The notes beneath the pieces are model-generated. The model was not told the DNA's origin. It was given only the letters and a program-made list of their open reading frames with translations, and did not search any database. Below, piece after piece: positions 10,160 through 21,899 of a stretch of DNA of 64,000 bases. Numbering within the stretch: the first letter of the stretch is position 1; every line of letters starts with the position of its first letter. A program made the position numbers and the translations under genes. The stretch spans positions 2,694,068 to 2,758,067 of the forward strand of contig NW_024468910.1 in assembly GCF_011745365.1 (NCBI RefSeq), written 5' to 3'. The stretch is from Cryphonectria parasitica EP155. Its lineage: Eukaryota; Ascomycota; Sordariomycetes; Diaporthales; Cryphonectriaceae.

Positions 10160-12308
10160 ATGGCAGGAAACTCTCCACCACGACGAAGTTCACGTGCCAG
10201 AACGGTTCAGTCACAATCCACGTCGCTATCACAACACTCGTCTGCAACCTCCAGCCTCTCTGGTCGTCCAGAGCGGGCTACCAGATCACTGAACAAGGCG
10301 GCCTCGCCCCAGAAGTCCTCACCCAGTCTCTCGGACGAGCCACCCGAGGAGTCTGTCGCCAGCACCGACGACATCCCTACACGACGCCGGCGCACGCGTG
10401 CCCAAGAAATCGAGGAAGGCCACGACAGAGCCCCCTCTCGTCACACCACCATCGAGATGGCCGGCGACCCTGACGAGATCCAGGAGGACGACGAGGCCGT
10501 GCGCTGTATCTGCGGCTTCGACGACTATCCAGGTGCTCCGCCTGCCCACGACGACAAGAAACATGTATCGAAAGATTCAATTGACGTCGGCCCTGTCCTG
10601 CCGTCCGAGATTGCAGACGACGTGGCTGGCTTCTTCGTACAATGTGACATTTGCAAGATCTGGCAGCATGGTGCCTGTGTCGGCATTATGAGTGAGGAGG
10701 CAAGCCCTGAGGAATACTTCTGTGAGGAGTGTCGCAAAGATCTTCACAGGATACACATGGCCAGCAATGGGTCAGTTTTCGTCTCCCTTCTCATCTTCCC
10801 CCGCCTTCCGTCGTGGCGTTCTCATTCGCCTTATCGCTCTCCAGGCCTACCCTCTTCTCTTACCCATCGCTCAATGTCCCTTCAAACCAAACCTGCCAAA
10901 TGACAATTTACGTCTGTGCCGACAACATTGCTGACATGCTCGCGCGCAGACAAAAATACTCAACCTACCTGCCACTCGTTCGCCGAAAGTCGACCACGCG
11001 CTCCCGATCCCCCAAACACCATGACACAAAGGAATCTAGAGAGACTAGGAGCGGCCGCCAGTCCTCGTTAACCCAGGCATCCAAGAGGCGGTCTACTATG
11101 AATAGCAGAGATGCAGCTTACGATGAGGAAGAAGAGCTGCGCCGGGCCATTGAGGCAAGCAAAGAGGAAACCATCTATGAGAGTAGCGAGAGCAATCAGC
11201 GACGAACAAAGCGAGGTCGCAGCGATAGCGAAGAGTATGCTGGCTTCTACCCCGGCCGAGCACTTTGTCATACATAGCTGACCCTCTCAACAGGAAACCA
11301 GAGAGCGCCAAAAGGCAGAGGACCAAGTCCAAATCGCCTTCCCCAATGGAGGTTGAGAACGATCAGGAGTTGGCTGGCGAAGATTCGGAAGATGTAGTTA
11401 ACAGAAACGGATCCAAGAAGCCTCGAAGTGGGCTCACACGAACCCAGAGCACCCAGAAAGAGAGGTCAGAAAGGGAAGAACGCGAGCGCCAGAGAGCAGA
11501 GGCGGCTAAGAAGCGCAGTGGTCGAGCAGAGCGCCGGCGAGCTGATGGTAGCACACCCGCATCTACGATTCTTGTGAAGGGGCTGGAAACTCAAGTGGAT
11601 ACAGATTCAGACCCTTCAGAGGAACTGCCATTGGCATTACGGGCGGCAGCACATCGGTCGACAGCTGAGAAGGCTACGACGACGGCGGCGGCAGCAGCAG
11701 CAGCAGCAGCGGAGAGCAAGGCGGAGGCTAAATCAGCGCCAGAACCTCCTCCTCCCTCGTCCCAACCAGCTCCCGACACTCCTCCCGCGATCGTAACGCC
11801 TACCTTGAAACCGAAGCGAACCAAGAAGAAGGGCAGAAATCAGTATACCAAAGACAGGGAGGCGCGTGAAGAGACATCTCCTGCACGATCTCAGTCCCGC
11901 GATGCCCATGGACACGACGGCGGGCACACGCACCATGGCCGACCCGAAGGCTCGTCCAAGTCACATTCAAGGGCCAAAGGTGGATTCAACACCAAGGTAT
12001 CCATGACTGACCTGAGACGCAAGGCACACGCCATGCTCGATTACATCTCTAGGACCCAGATCGAGATGGCAGGGGAGATTACACCACCCAACGACGAGAG
12101 CCGGAGACCGAGCGATAACACAGCGCCATCATCAATGACAGAGACTGCGACATCCGCAGGCGAGAAGCCATCGTCGTCTCAAACTGCCACGAACGGCAAC
12201 TCCGGCAGATCCACGGATGCATCCAAGGACTTCAAAGATCTTTCTGCTATAGAAATGATGGACCACTTGACCAGGGATTTGGTCAAGTGGCAGAAGGAGT
12301 TCGCCTGA
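10160..12308 (+). CDS. cti6: PHD-finger protein of the Rpd3L deacetylase complex (Cti6-like)
   Basis: Three exons, 10160-10770, 10950-11234 and 11294-12308, give 636 residues. Introns have acceptors GCGCAG and CAACAG, and both junctions keep phase 2. The N-terminus (1-110) is Ser/Arg-rich. A C4HC3 PHD finger spans about residues 116-195: RCICGF, a long insert of about 45 residues, then QCDICKIWQHGACVG and FCEEC. The finger is followed by GQKYSTYLPL and a long Arg/Ser/Glu-rich disordered region with a poly-Ala tract (11691-11711). The C-terminus (SMTDLRRKAHAMLDYISRTQ) is helical and matches the conserved end of fungal Cti6 homologues. Yeast Cti6 is a subunit of the Rpd3L histone deacetylase complex that reads histone H3 tails; the same nuclear role is inferred here. 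The first donor (GTCAGT) is slightly unusual. Confidence 0.85.
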
Positions 12309-13655
12309 TGAGCCGATTCTATGCCTACAACTTCATTGACCTGGGCGTCCACCCACACAAACCACAACTCTAACTGGAAGGAGAAATATGTGCTGGGCAG
12401 GATAGTAACAGTGGAAGGGTAAAAAGAGCGCTCCAGAACACGCCAACAATTCTTGAGGGAGCAGGGGCTTGCCCAATTCTGTGCTTCACGAAAGTATCGT
12501 GAGTTTATTATTATCTATTTTCTTACGAAGCAACGCTTGGAACCTTGGAAGACATGTTATTTTTCCTTCTTTCCCCGAGTTTGCGGCACAACCTGGGAAT
12601 GTTGATACCCGATGGCGGGATGATACTCCGAACCATGGCCCAGGCGTTTATGATTAGGTACTATGGGTTGAACCTTATGTTGTTCTATGGCTACATTTTG
12701 TCGTCAAGTAATGCTCGCAATTAAAAGTATCCGGTTGGTTATAAAATCATTGTCTTCGTTTCTTCTTCGTGGACCAATGTTATTTGTCTGTTGAAATAGC
12801 TGGTGTTGGCCATGAACATTGAAGACAAGGGCAAAAGCAGAGAAAGTTGTGCCGTCAATTCATTATTCAACACTTACTGGCATACTTTCACCACAAGCGA
12901 ACAGGTCATCCTGAGCTATTTAAAGTGACTTTTTGTAGTGATCTGGATCTGAGACGAAAATGGGCTTGAAAAAGGGAGGAAGAGGGAGTGGATGGGCTTG
13001 GAACCATTCATACTTAGATAGGCACCTACTTAAGTATGCAATCCAAATATTGAAGTCCTCATGGTTTATGAAGTTTGACATATAGTGACTGAGGAGGTGT
13101 CAGAAGAGCTGGATAGACTACACCTGATGTTGAGCTCTCTGGATGCTTCTCTTCTGCGATATTCCACTTCTCTCCTCAAACCCTAGAGGCAACAGCTTCC
13201 ACTATAACTCCACATGCTGGCACTAGCTTGGACAATCACGACACAGCATATAGGTAATACTTAAGGATGCATAGGAAATCTCGCTCCATAAAGGTTTCAT
13301 CATTGGCATCAAGTAGTTACTGCTTGGAACTACTCCCCACTCTCACTCCTCCTTGATCGACATTATCTCAAATCTAGACTTTCGATTTCCATGCTATGCT
13401 ACAACAGCCTTGACTGTGATCTCGGGAGAATCACAGTGACTGGTCAGAGAAAAGATCTCTTCAACCCAGCCTAGTCCTTCGACCGGGACTGAAGGTCTCT
13501 GTGTGCTGGGGGGGGGAAAACCACTATTCGTCAGCCCTGTTCCCATGTTCGCTCTCATAGGATAACTCGTCCCCTGCACAACAGACAAGATAGAGAAGGA
13601 TATGAAATTTAGTCAATGCACATACATATAAGCACCATCACACACTCCTGTATTA
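12309..13655. other. Intergenic region between convergent genes
   Basis: This 1.35 kb lies between the 3' ends of CTI6 and the small secreted protein gene. It is AT-rich around 12480-13100, with short TACTTAAG/TAGGTACC-like words near 13015-13035 and a G9 run at 13508-13516. No coding sequence is supported. Confidence 0.6.
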
Positions 13656-13889
13656 CTAAGAAGCGCAGAAGGGAGTCGGGTAGCCGGCCGGCCAGACGCA
13701 GAGGTACCCAGCCGTGTCAGAGCAGCTGGCGGCCTCCTCCCAGATGCCGTTGCTGCAGACAACGATGAGGGTGAAGTCGTTGCCGCAATTGTAGCTGCCA
13801 TCAGGGCTGCAGGAGGTGCCAGTGTCGACCTGGGCCAGGGCGGTGGTGGCCAGGACGGCGAGGCTGGAGAGGACACGGAGGAATTGCAT
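13656..13889 (-). CDS. Small secreted six-cysteine protein, CBM19-like
   Basis: A single exon encodes 77 residues. Residues 1-19 (MQFLRVLSSLAVLATTALA) form a classic signal peptide with an ALA cleavage site before QVDTG. The mature 58 residues have six cysteines at 27, 35, 45, 56, 64 and 75, allowing three disulfides. The spacing around CSPDGSYNC, F-T-L-I-V-V-C and S-N-G-I-W resembles the chitin-binding CBM19-type pattern (C..G...C, F...C..G.W) found in many small fungal secreted proteins. This is inferred from pattern alone. The start is fixed by the signal peptide. A TATA box 133 bp upstream suggests a strongly inducible gene. In a plant- or insect-associated fungus it would count as a candidate effector; a structural wall-binding role is equally possible. 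Confidence 0.85.
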   Translation of the reverse strand: MQFLRVLSSLAVLATTALAQVDTGTSCSPDGSYNCGNDFTLIVVCSNGIWEEAASCSDTAGYLCVWPAGYPTPFCAS

Positions 13890-15454
13890 GATGAAAAGAT
13901 TTTTTTTTTGCTTTGTTGTGTTGTTTCTGTCTTCTTTGAAAAGAGTAGATGTGTCTCTGGCAGTGCGATGCTGATGAGAAGAATTGATATGGAAAGAGTT
14001 TGAGCAGAGTATCTGTGCCCGTATTTATACAAGTCGCTTCAGAGGACGGTTCCGATGTCCAAGCACGTGGTCTTGCCTTCTCGACGATCGCTGATACATT
14101 GTGTGTCTTCTTGATTCCATCGTCCTTGGTTCTTTTGTGAATAGTATCTTCTTACTGTGGCAGTTCTCTGTCCGTCTTGTCCCACCGAGGAAGTTGATCT
14201 GCAATGAAGTTCCGAGGGCCTTTGCGATCTCGATCATGTATAAAATTGTTGTTGTTGACTGGATGGGTCCAGACCGACAGACTACGCACATGCAGTCAGT
14301 TGAGACACTCGGCGACGATGACGATGACTACAGGCCCTTTTGTCAACACAAACATATATGTGTGGTCTTTTGGATGCGGCATAATACCGACTCCCGACAT
14401 TTCCGGAGTTGATGTTCTAATTAGTCTCTGAGTCCTGATGATCCTACGTCTCATTGGGTGCTCTCTCATATGACTGTGCAGATATATTGAAGCCAGTCAG
14501 GCTCTATAAAGTCTCCGAGAGGCGGATCGTGTTCAAAGAAGACACCCACAGCCTTGAATCCTGGATGGTTCTACTTTCTGACATTCATGCCTGCTTGGAC
14601 TAGGGGCTTGTGGTGTATCTGGGTCATGTTGTAACGTTTGAGGGCCTGTAACAAGTGTCTATGTCATCGAACCACTCATCTCCATTTACTAGATTCAATT
14701 TGCAGACATTGATTTGAGACTCAGTCACATGTAGGCCGACAAAAGAAGAAGGCGGGATAACGTTGAGATGTTACTGTTCCATCGAGAGCCAAAAGACCAT
14801 ACATACTACTTACCTGCAGTAAGCACAAAACATAAGCAATAAAACATAAGCAATACGGAGACCGTGCCGTTCTTCTGCTTCCGTTATTGGCAAGCATATG
14901 GAACATAGGCATACTTTCTTCTTCTCTTTTGGGCTGGTTCTCGACGATCACGTCGTCTCCGGGGGCCGTGCCGTCCAGTGTCGATGGTATACGCATTGGG
15001 CTGAATTTCACTTACGTACCATTTTCTCCCTGCGTTATAAGGCCGCTTACGGGGCTGTAACAGTCTGACCTCAGGGAAGAGGCGTGCTCGGCTTGGGGAG
15101 GCTGTTTGGGTTCTGAGGGGTGGGTGTGGTATCGGTCGAGATCCTCCGCGGTAATGCGAAGAAAGTCATGGCGGCTTTGTCGATGGAAGCCTTCCAAGAG
15201 GGAGATCAGGAAGAAAGAAGGAAGCGGGAAAAGAAAAGGGAAAAACCTCATAATATGAGATGAGAGAAGCTCACCATAAAGAGAAAATTGTAAGAAGAAC
15301 ATGAAGAAGAAGAAAGAGAACGCTTTGGGTTGACAGTCTGGTGTTCTTCACACGCACACGCACAGGGGGGCACACCAGCAAAAGATCATAGTTGCAAAAA
15401 GAAAAAGAGAAGGGTATCATTTCCTCACAAGCTCTTGCCGGCCATCTCACTTGG
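13890..15454. other. Intergenic region, promoter of the secreted protein gene
   Basis: This 1.56 kb lies between the 3' end of MTG1 and the secreted protein gene. It holds the TATA box above. On the minus strand, 15012-15302 and 14721-15011 are adjacent open stretches with no good splice link, so I do not call a gene. A purine-rich segment occupies 15190-15310. Confidence 0.5.
14022..14029 (-). promoter_or_regulatory. TATA box of the small secreted protein gene
   Basis: TATAAATA on the minus strand, 133 bp upstream of the start codon, is well placed for transcription starting within roughly 100 bp of the ATG. Confidence 0.6.
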
Positions 15455-16699
15455 CTAGAGTCTACTCTGTGTCTGCTTTGCAGCGTTCCGCTCTCTCCTC
15501 TGCTCCTTATCCCTCTTCCTCGCCTGGTTCATACTCAATGGTGGCTCGAGACTTCTCCTTTTGGCCTGTTCCAAACTCGTCTCGCTGACCTGATCCAGCG
15601 CAAACTTGCCCAACAGCCCGTTCCGCCACCTCCTGACCACCCAGTCGGCCGCTCCCTCCAGGAACTCCTCTGACCCCTTCACCAGCTTTCCTGTGCGCCG
15701 CGCTACACCGCGCAGGAACTCGTGGACATCGTTGGTCGGCTCGTCGCAGTAGAGGCGATAGGCCTGGCCCGTAGGGTCGTAGCGGTTGAGGTGGTACAGT
15801 AGGTAGTCAGCGACGGTGACCCATGAGATCAGGCCGTCCTTGACGCAGCCAACGAGGGCGAGCTTGAGCATGGCCTCGGCGTCGGAGACGAACGGGACAA
15901 ACACTCCAGGAGTGTCGAGGAGGAAGACGCCCTCGGAATCGTCGTCTCCGGCCAGGATGCGCACAGGTGTCCCGAGTTTCCTGGTGACACCGGGCTCGGC
16001 TCCTGTGCGGGCAACCCTAGAGGCGCCGCCCGGGTTGGGCCGCCCTTGAGATCGCAGGCGGTTGAGGAGAGTCGACTTGCCGGCATTGGGCATGCCGACA
16101 ACCAGCGCACGGAGGCCCGTGAGGCTGTGGTGGTCGTTGGATATATTTCGGACCTCCTTGAGGAGGGTTCTGGTGTCCTTGGTCTCGGTGCCGGTGCCGT
16201 GAAACAAGACGACCGTGTTGAGTTCGTTCTTGTGGAACTTTTCGAGGGCCTGTATGATCCTCTTCCCTTCCTTCTCGGCTATGAGGTCCCGATGTGTGTA
16301 GACGATGATACGAGCGCGACCCCCAGCGCCGCCCATCATTGAACTTGGGCCCTGGTTCCCTCTCTGGCGGAAGTCTGTGTTGTACATGAGCGAGGACTCT
16401 AACATGGGGTTCCATGAGGTGAGTGGGACTCTCATGTCCCGACACTCGATGACGAGGCCAACATTGGAGAGAACTCGGCGCATACGCGAGAGGGCCGCAT
16501 TGTGATGGCCCAGAAAATAGGACCGGACTATGGATTGAGATACATCAAATGTCTGCCGGGGGAGAAATGGGGAAGATGCTGCTGAGGTGATAGTGGCGGA
16601 TGTAAAAGCGGTTTTGGCAGCATTGGCGGCTGCTTCGATCGTTGATGCGGCCATCTCGGGGAGCCTCTCCCAGGCTCTGAGCCCCGTAAATACCCTCAT
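15455..16699 (-). CDS. mtg1: Mitochondrial ribosome-assembly GTPase 1
   Basis: A single exon encodes 414 residues. It is a circularly permuted GTPase of the YlqF/MTG1 family: the G4 motif comes first (THRD, residues 135-138), then the P-loop GMPNAGKST (202-210), the switch I GVTR (237-240) and the G3 DTPG (262-265). IECRDMRVPL near residue 85 is typical of this family. The N-terminus is rich in Arg, Ala and Ser and poor in acids, consistent with mitochondrial import; a second in-frame ATG at residue 16 is possible. The family associates with the large mitochondrial ribosomal subunit and is needed for mitochondrial translation. The C-terminal 100 residues are basic. It is divergent from ETR1, another mitochondrial gene. 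Confidence 0.93.
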   Translation of the reverse strand: MRVFTGLRAWERLPEMAASTIEAAANAAKTAFTSATITSAASSPFLPRQTFDVSQSIVRSYFLGHHNAALSRMRRVLSNVGLVIECRDMRVPLTSWNPMLESSLMYNTDFRQRGNQGPSSMMGGAGGRARIIVYTHRDLIAEKEGKRIIQALEKFHKNELNTVVLFHGTGTETKDTRTLLKEVRNISNDHHSLTGLRALVVGMPNAGKSTLLNRLRSQGRPNPGGASRVARTGAEPGVTRKLGTPVRILAGDDDSEGVFLLDTPGVFVPFVSDAEAMLKLALVGCVKDGLISWVTVADYLLYHLNRYDPTGQAYRLYCDEPTNDVHEFLRGVARRTGKLVKGSEEFLEGAADWVVRRWRNGLLGKFALDQVSETSLEQAKRRSLEPPLSMNQARKRDKEQRRERNAAKQTQSRL

Positions 16700-17010
16700 T
16701 CAATTGAAAAGTGTGTTCCCCTTGGCCTCGTTATGCTCATGACTGCTTGGGGCTGTCTCGATGTTTCTCGGTCAGGTTGTGGGCAGTAGCTGATTCTGTC
16801 TACATAAACCTGGGTAAAGGCAAGATTAAGTCCTTCAAAATTATAGATAAATGGGACAGATGGTACCTGAGTCTTTGGGAAAGTATGAAGAGGATGCAGA
16901 GAAGAGGGGGAAAAAGGTTCGTGGACGGGACTCTCTTCAGGTTGTCGTAACTTTAGAAGGCTTTAGTGAGAGTCCTCTAGATTGAATTTGATAGTCGTCG
17001 AAAAGAGTAC

Positions 17011-17021
17011 CCCTAACCCTA
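17011..17021. promoter_or_regulatory. Telomere-like CCCTAACCCTA box
   Basis: Nearly two copies of the fungal telomeric hexamer (TTAGGG on the minus strand) lie 312 bp upstream of MTG1 and 305 bp upstream of ETR1. TTAGGG words bind Tbf1-type Myb factors at promoters in several ascomycetes; a regulatory role here is inferred. Confidence 0.4.
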
Positions 17022-17099
17022 GTCATCAAGTTAGCTCTCAATTCCCCCGAAGCGTCTCCGTTACGGCACCGACAACAAGCCCGACCTACGTCACAACCA

Positions 17100-17137
17100 C
17101 TTATCGCTTATCGCTATCGCTATGGCTTATCACTATC
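17100..17137 (-). promoter_or_regulatory. Cluster of GATA-type sites
   Basis: The minus strand holds two GATAAG words and further GATAG words within about 35 bp, as a degenerate tandem of GATA(A)GC. Paired GATA sites are typical targets of fungal GATA regulators (AreA/NIT2, SREA types). Which factor acts, if any, cannot be told. Confidence 0.35.
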
Positions 17138-17325
17138 AATCTACTGCGCAAGTGCTTCTGTAGTTAACGCTACTAGTGTGCGTTCCACGCCGGCCTATTC
17201 TCCGTACTACTTTACTTACCACTTTGCTATTTACAGCCTTTCGGAAGAGGACATCCATCCTCATTTCTTCTCCCAGGGGCCTTGCGTCAAGCCAGAGCTG
17301 CCACAAGAGAAGAGCCACACACTAC

Positions 17326-18726
17326 ATGATGGTTTCCATCCGACCAGCCCGCTGCCTAGGTGCAGCATTCTTGCGTCCTCAGAACACCGGTGGTGCCTTC
17401 AAGCTCGGTGCCCGGTCCCGCGCTGTGCCCGTTCGGCACAAATCCGGCCCTTACGGCTACACACAAGCTAAGGCCCTGGTCTTCTCCAAGCCAGGAGAGC
17501 CGGTTGATGTGTTGAGGTGAGTCTTATCCTCCAGTTTGGATCTCCCAGGTCTCTTTTTCTCTCTCTGATGGAGACGAGAAGACATACACACACAGAGAGA
17601 GAAAAAGACTGACTGAAGACTAATCAAACCCCTTCCAACACACAGCCTGCACACCCACTCCATCTCCCCCTCCCTCCCCTCCTCCTCTGTCCTCGTCCGC
17701 ACCCTTGCGGCCCCCGTAAACCCAGCCGATGTCAACACCATCCAGGGCACCTACGGCGCTAAGCCCACCTACACCACCGTCCTGGGCACCGCCGACCCCA
17801 CCTCGGTACCCGGCAACGAGGGCTGCCTCGAGGTCGTCGCCGCCGGCACCAGCGTCCGGAACCTCAAGAAGGGCGACTGGTGCATCCCCGCCGCCACTGG
17901 CTTCGGCACCTGGCGCACACACGCCCAGGTCGACGACGCCGACACCACCCTGCTCCGCGTCGACCGCGCCGGCCTTAACCCCACCCAGGTCGCCACCGTC
18001 TCCGTCAACCCCTGCAGCGCCTACCGCATGCTGCGCGACTATGTCGACCTGATCGGCCTCTCTGTGCGTGCCTTTCAGCGCGACGCCGGCGCCGAGGGCG
18101 GTGCCTGGTTCGTCCAGAACGGCGCCAACAGCGGTGTCGGCCGCGCCGCCATCCAGCTCGGCAAGCTGTGGGGTCTGCGGAGCATCAACGTCATCCGCGA
18201 GCGCGAGGGTGACCCTGCTGCCACAGAGGCCCTCCGCCAGGAACTGCTCGACCTCGGCGCCACCGTCGTCGTCACCGAGGCCGAGTTCACCGACCGGTCC
18301 TTTGCGGCGCGGCTAAAGGACGAGATCACGCGCAAGGGCAGGGACCCCGTCATGCTGGGGCTGAACTGCGTCGGCGGTAAGAGCGCCACCGCCGTGGCCA
18401 AGTGTCTGGGCGAGGGCGGCACCATGGTCACGTACGGCGCCATGTCGAAGCAGCCCGTCATGCTGCCGACGGGCCTGTTGATCTTCAAGGATTTGCGGTT
18501 CAACGGCTTCTGGCTGAGCCGCTGGGCGAATGAGGACCGCGAGGGCAAGAAGCAGACCGTGAACGAGATTCTGAGCTTGATTCGTGACGGCAAGTTCAAG
18601 GATGCGCCCGTGGACGAGGTGAAGTGGGACTGGGACACCGAGGCCCATGTATTGAGGGAGGCGGTGCAGGGCACGCTCGGTGGGTTCAGGGCCGGCAAGG
18701 GCATCTTCGTGTTCGGTGATACATAG
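17326..18726 (+). CDS. etr1: Mitochondrial trans-2-enoyl-CoA/ACP reductase
   Basis: Two exons, 17326-17516 and 17646-18726, encode 423 residues. The intron has donor GTGAGT and acceptor ACACAG with phase 2 kept. The N-terminus (MMVSIRPARCLGAAFLRPQN, then Arg-rich) is a mitochondrial presequence. The body is a zinc-free medium-chain reductase: SGPYGYTQAKALVFSKPGEP, VNPADVNTIQGTYG, GNEGCLEVV, and the nucleotide-binding GANSGVGRAAIQLGKLWG. The product carries out the last NADPH-dependent step of mitochondrial type II fatty-acid synthesis, feeding lipoate synthesis and respiratory competence. A Gly/Ala-rich insert of about 15 residues (around DLIGLSVRAFQRDAGAEG) precedes the Rossmann glycine motif. 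The coding part is GC-rich with strong C/G third-position bias, suggesting high expression. Either of two adjacent ATGs can start it. Confidence 0.93.
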
Positions 18727-19073
18727 AGAGAAGGTCTTGCCGCTCAGAAGCCAAGGGAAGACAAGACTTTTCACAGTGTACAAAACAAAAACAAAAAGAG
18801 GAAGCGCGCAGAAATGCTATGACAGCGAGCATGTATGGTAATTTTGAGGTCCAACGACACCAACGGCGGGTGGGTATCAACATTTATTTATCCCCTGAAC
18901 AGAGCACCATCTCGTGGCCCCTGGGCCCCCCAGGAGACGTTCTCCCAATCTCTAACTCCGAACCGTTCATCCAAAAGCCCTAGTAGAAGAAGACAAGAAG
19001 AGTGAATAAGAAATTAAGTCAAGGTACAAGAAAGAAGGTTCCCACAGGACTGCTTGCTTGGAAGACGCCTCGT
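18727..19073. other. Convergent 3' region of ETR1 and VPS34
   Basis: 347 bp between convergent genes, presumably both 3' UTRs. An A-rich tract (18781-18797) follows the ETR1 stop. Nothing else is seen. Confidence 0.6.
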
Positions 19074-21899
19074 TTAGGCTCTGAAAGCCTGCGTCATCGC
19101 ATGGAATCGATCAATCATGACGCCCGAGAACGCATACAGGTTATCATCAATGACCCTCGCGAGATGGCGCAGCGCGTTCTCCTCGTTCAGCTCTAGCTGC
19201 AGCCTCTCCTTGACCTTGACAACCGCCTTGTCCGGCTCGAGCCTGATATCCGGGATGTTGGCATCCACCATCAGGCTGAAGAGATTCAGGATCAGGTTGC
19301 TCGACTTGCGCAGGGCTGAATATGCCAAAAAGCAGTATTGCTTGAACTGGTTGTACTGCTCGCTGTTGGTCCCGCCCATGGCCTCCACCATCTCGTTGGA
19401 GATTTTCATGGCCGGCGCAAAAGGCTTCGGATCACGGCCCAGAATGAATCCAAAGTCTGCGTGAAAGAAGTGGCCGTCCGGTGCCAGCAGCAGGTTATCC
19501 AGGTGGCGATCGCCCACGCCCAGGATGTATGTGATCACGCAGTACCCTGCGCATGACCTCACAAACGCATCCATGGCCTCTTTACGGATCCCGAGAGGCG
19601 CATTGTCATCTGGATTATTCTGCTTGAGGTATGTCAACGCCACCGGGCCCTTATTCTTGTACTTGGTCACAATGGCCTGGAGGGGCATCGACGGGATGAA
19701 CTGTGAGAGTCCTGCACTGGAGCTCGTGGCTAGAATCCTATATGGTGTGAGCTTGAGGTCGAGGTTCTCCTTCAGCAAGAGCTGGTCGAATAGTGTGATG
19801 ATTTGGATCACGAGCTGATCCTGCCGCAGATCGTCTCCTGTCTTGAAAATGACGGGGTAGGTCGACCCCGTTGTGGTCCTGAACGCCACCTTGATGGGAT
19901 GCAGCGATGATTTGAACACGACTGTCTCTTGTGGAGCCACACCCACGATCTGTACGGACGGGTCCAGAGGCAGGGGTAGCGGCGGGTCGATGGTGACGAG
20001 CTCATTCTTCGGATCTGCAAGGAAGTGCTTGACGCGATCGGTCCTCCTAGGAACCGTCTCGTTTGACAGCTTGATCTCCGTCGAGATCTTGGATAAGATG
20101 GCGATCCATTCGGCCTGCCGCAGCAGAGTTTTCCTCGTCTCCTGGCCGTCAGGCTGCTTCACAAGCTCGGCCATGAAGTCATATGCAATCTTCTGGAACA
20201 TCTTTCTGACCTCCGGTGGCTGCTCGTCGCTGGTATCGTCGCACTCCACCATGACATACCAGTAAAAGTAGTTACCTAGGATGAAGTTGCTGACTGCGCG
20301 GCTTATGAGAAATCGAGCGAGTGACGAGTCTTGTATTGCATCCTGGTTCGAGTCAGTCGATATGTGCTCGAACTTGAGCGCCTGCACCAGCTGCAGCAGA
20401 TACAGCAAGAGCTCATCGTCGTCTGCCTTGTGAAGCCGCTTCACAGCATAGGCCCTTACGGCCGTGTTGTCGAAGGTCGGGCCGAGTAGTTCTAAAGCGT
20501 CGTCGACATCGACATCGGTCCATTTAGCGAGCACTTGGACGGCCTGCTTCGACTCGCTCTGGTCTGTCCAGTTGACAGACTTGACGAATTTAGTGAGAGC
20601 TCGCTTGTCACGGGTCAGATGGTATCGGAATTTCCACACCAGGTCCTTCTCCTCGGGGGACAGTGGTTGTGTCGGCGAATACTCCAGGATGTTGTTGAGC
20701 TCGTCTCGGGTCTTCGCGTTGGGCTTGAGGTCTTTATCCATGATGCCGTGTCTATGTTGACTTCTCACGAGCCTCCTGTGCTTGCTCTCTGCCGGGTTGT
20801 CACGGTGGCCAACTTCTGGATCGTACACCCGGATGAGTCGGCCGCCGACTCCGTCCGAGTCACCCACCCCGTTAATACCGGGGCCATACATGACTTCGGG
20901 CGGGGGTTTTAGCTGAATGTGGGATTGCGACGCCGACATGTGCTGTAACGAGGATATCGGGGGTGGCGGGTACTCGTGGTCTGCGAAGACGACAGGGAAA
21001 TCGAAGCGAGGTAACTCCACGTTGAGTGTGAACTTGGAAGGCCCAGGGCTCTGCTCCACCCCGTTCTCAAGCCTGTCTGTCTTTTCATCCTTCCTGGCGG
21101 CTGTAAGCTCTTTATGCGCCCGTGCTCTCTGCAGGTCCTTCACTGAGGTCCTGGCAACCTGGGCATTGCGCTTCTCGAACCCTCTGAACACAAGCTGATC
21201 GAGCCATTCCACTTTTGGTATCTCGCCCATCTCATGTTTCTTGAAGAGAACTTCCATGCGGTCCATCTCCTCGGCATCCTTGTCCACGATAATGGTCTCG
21301 TCCCTCTTGCCCGTCTTTGGTTTGTCAGGCCGCGCAGGAGTGGTTGTATTATCGCTGCCATCGGCAGTTTTATGTCTGTGGACATGGCACTTTTGGCGGC
21401 CCTTGTGGACCTGATTATCCTTGTCAAAGAGAGGTAGGGTCGTGCCTCCAAAGGGGATCGCATGGCCTTGGGCGTTATCGCCACCAGTCGGAGAGAGGTC
21501 CCAGATCGTGATGGCGAGATATGAGTTGATTGGAAGAGTCGAGTAGTTGATCGGTAAGGTAAGCCACTCGTTCCATCTCCTCTCGGTTCGGAAGGCTTTG
21601 TATGAGGTTTGTATGGGCACAGTCAGAGGTTTGGAACCAGCCCAGACCTGCACGGTAACATATAGATCGGAATGGGGGCTTGTATTCGATCCTATGTGAC
21701 GAAGCTCGGGTTTGTCGAGAAGCGTTGAAAAGAGAAATGGGGCCTCGTCGCCATCAAGATTTATTCTAGTCCAAGTATCTCGTCAGCTACCTGCAGACCT
21801 GCACTAAGTGACAAGATGTCGACTCGCCGTCCGAACGTACATGCGGATCTTGACGGGAAAGTGCACTGTTTCCGAGCTCGCAAACGAGAACGGCTCCAT
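19074..21899 (-). CDS. vps34: Class III phosphatidylinositol 3-kinase
   Basis: Two exons, 21841-21899 and 19074-21765, encode 916 residues. The 75 bp intron has donor GTACGT, a CTGAC branch point and a CTAG acceptor, and phase 2 is kept (KIR-IINLDGDEAPF). It begins MEPFSFASSETVHFPVKIR, as fungal Vps34 does. Domains in order are a C2 domain (about 30-290), the helical PIK accessory domain (about 330-530) and the lipid kinase domain (about 610-916). The catalytic loop GDRHLDNLLL starts at about 771 and the DFG at about 790 (HADFGFILGRDPKPF). The C-terminal helix ends MTQAFRA. The enzyme makes PI3P on endosomes and autophagic membranes with Vps15 and Vps30/Atg6. Length and motifs match the family with nothing missing. 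Confidence 0.96.

Larger units (their letters stand above)
16700..17325. other. Shared MTG1/ETR1 promoter region
   Basis: 626 bp between two divergent mitochondrial genes. It carries a telomere-like CCCTAACCCTA box (17011-17021) and a cluster of GATA-type words (17100-17137), listed separately. No coding sequence is supported. Confidence 0.65.

Noticed and set aside
14721..15302. Two abutting minus-strand frames downstream of MTG1
   Set aside because: The only GT..AG link between them is 19 bp, too short for an intron, and the sequence does not resemble a folded domain.
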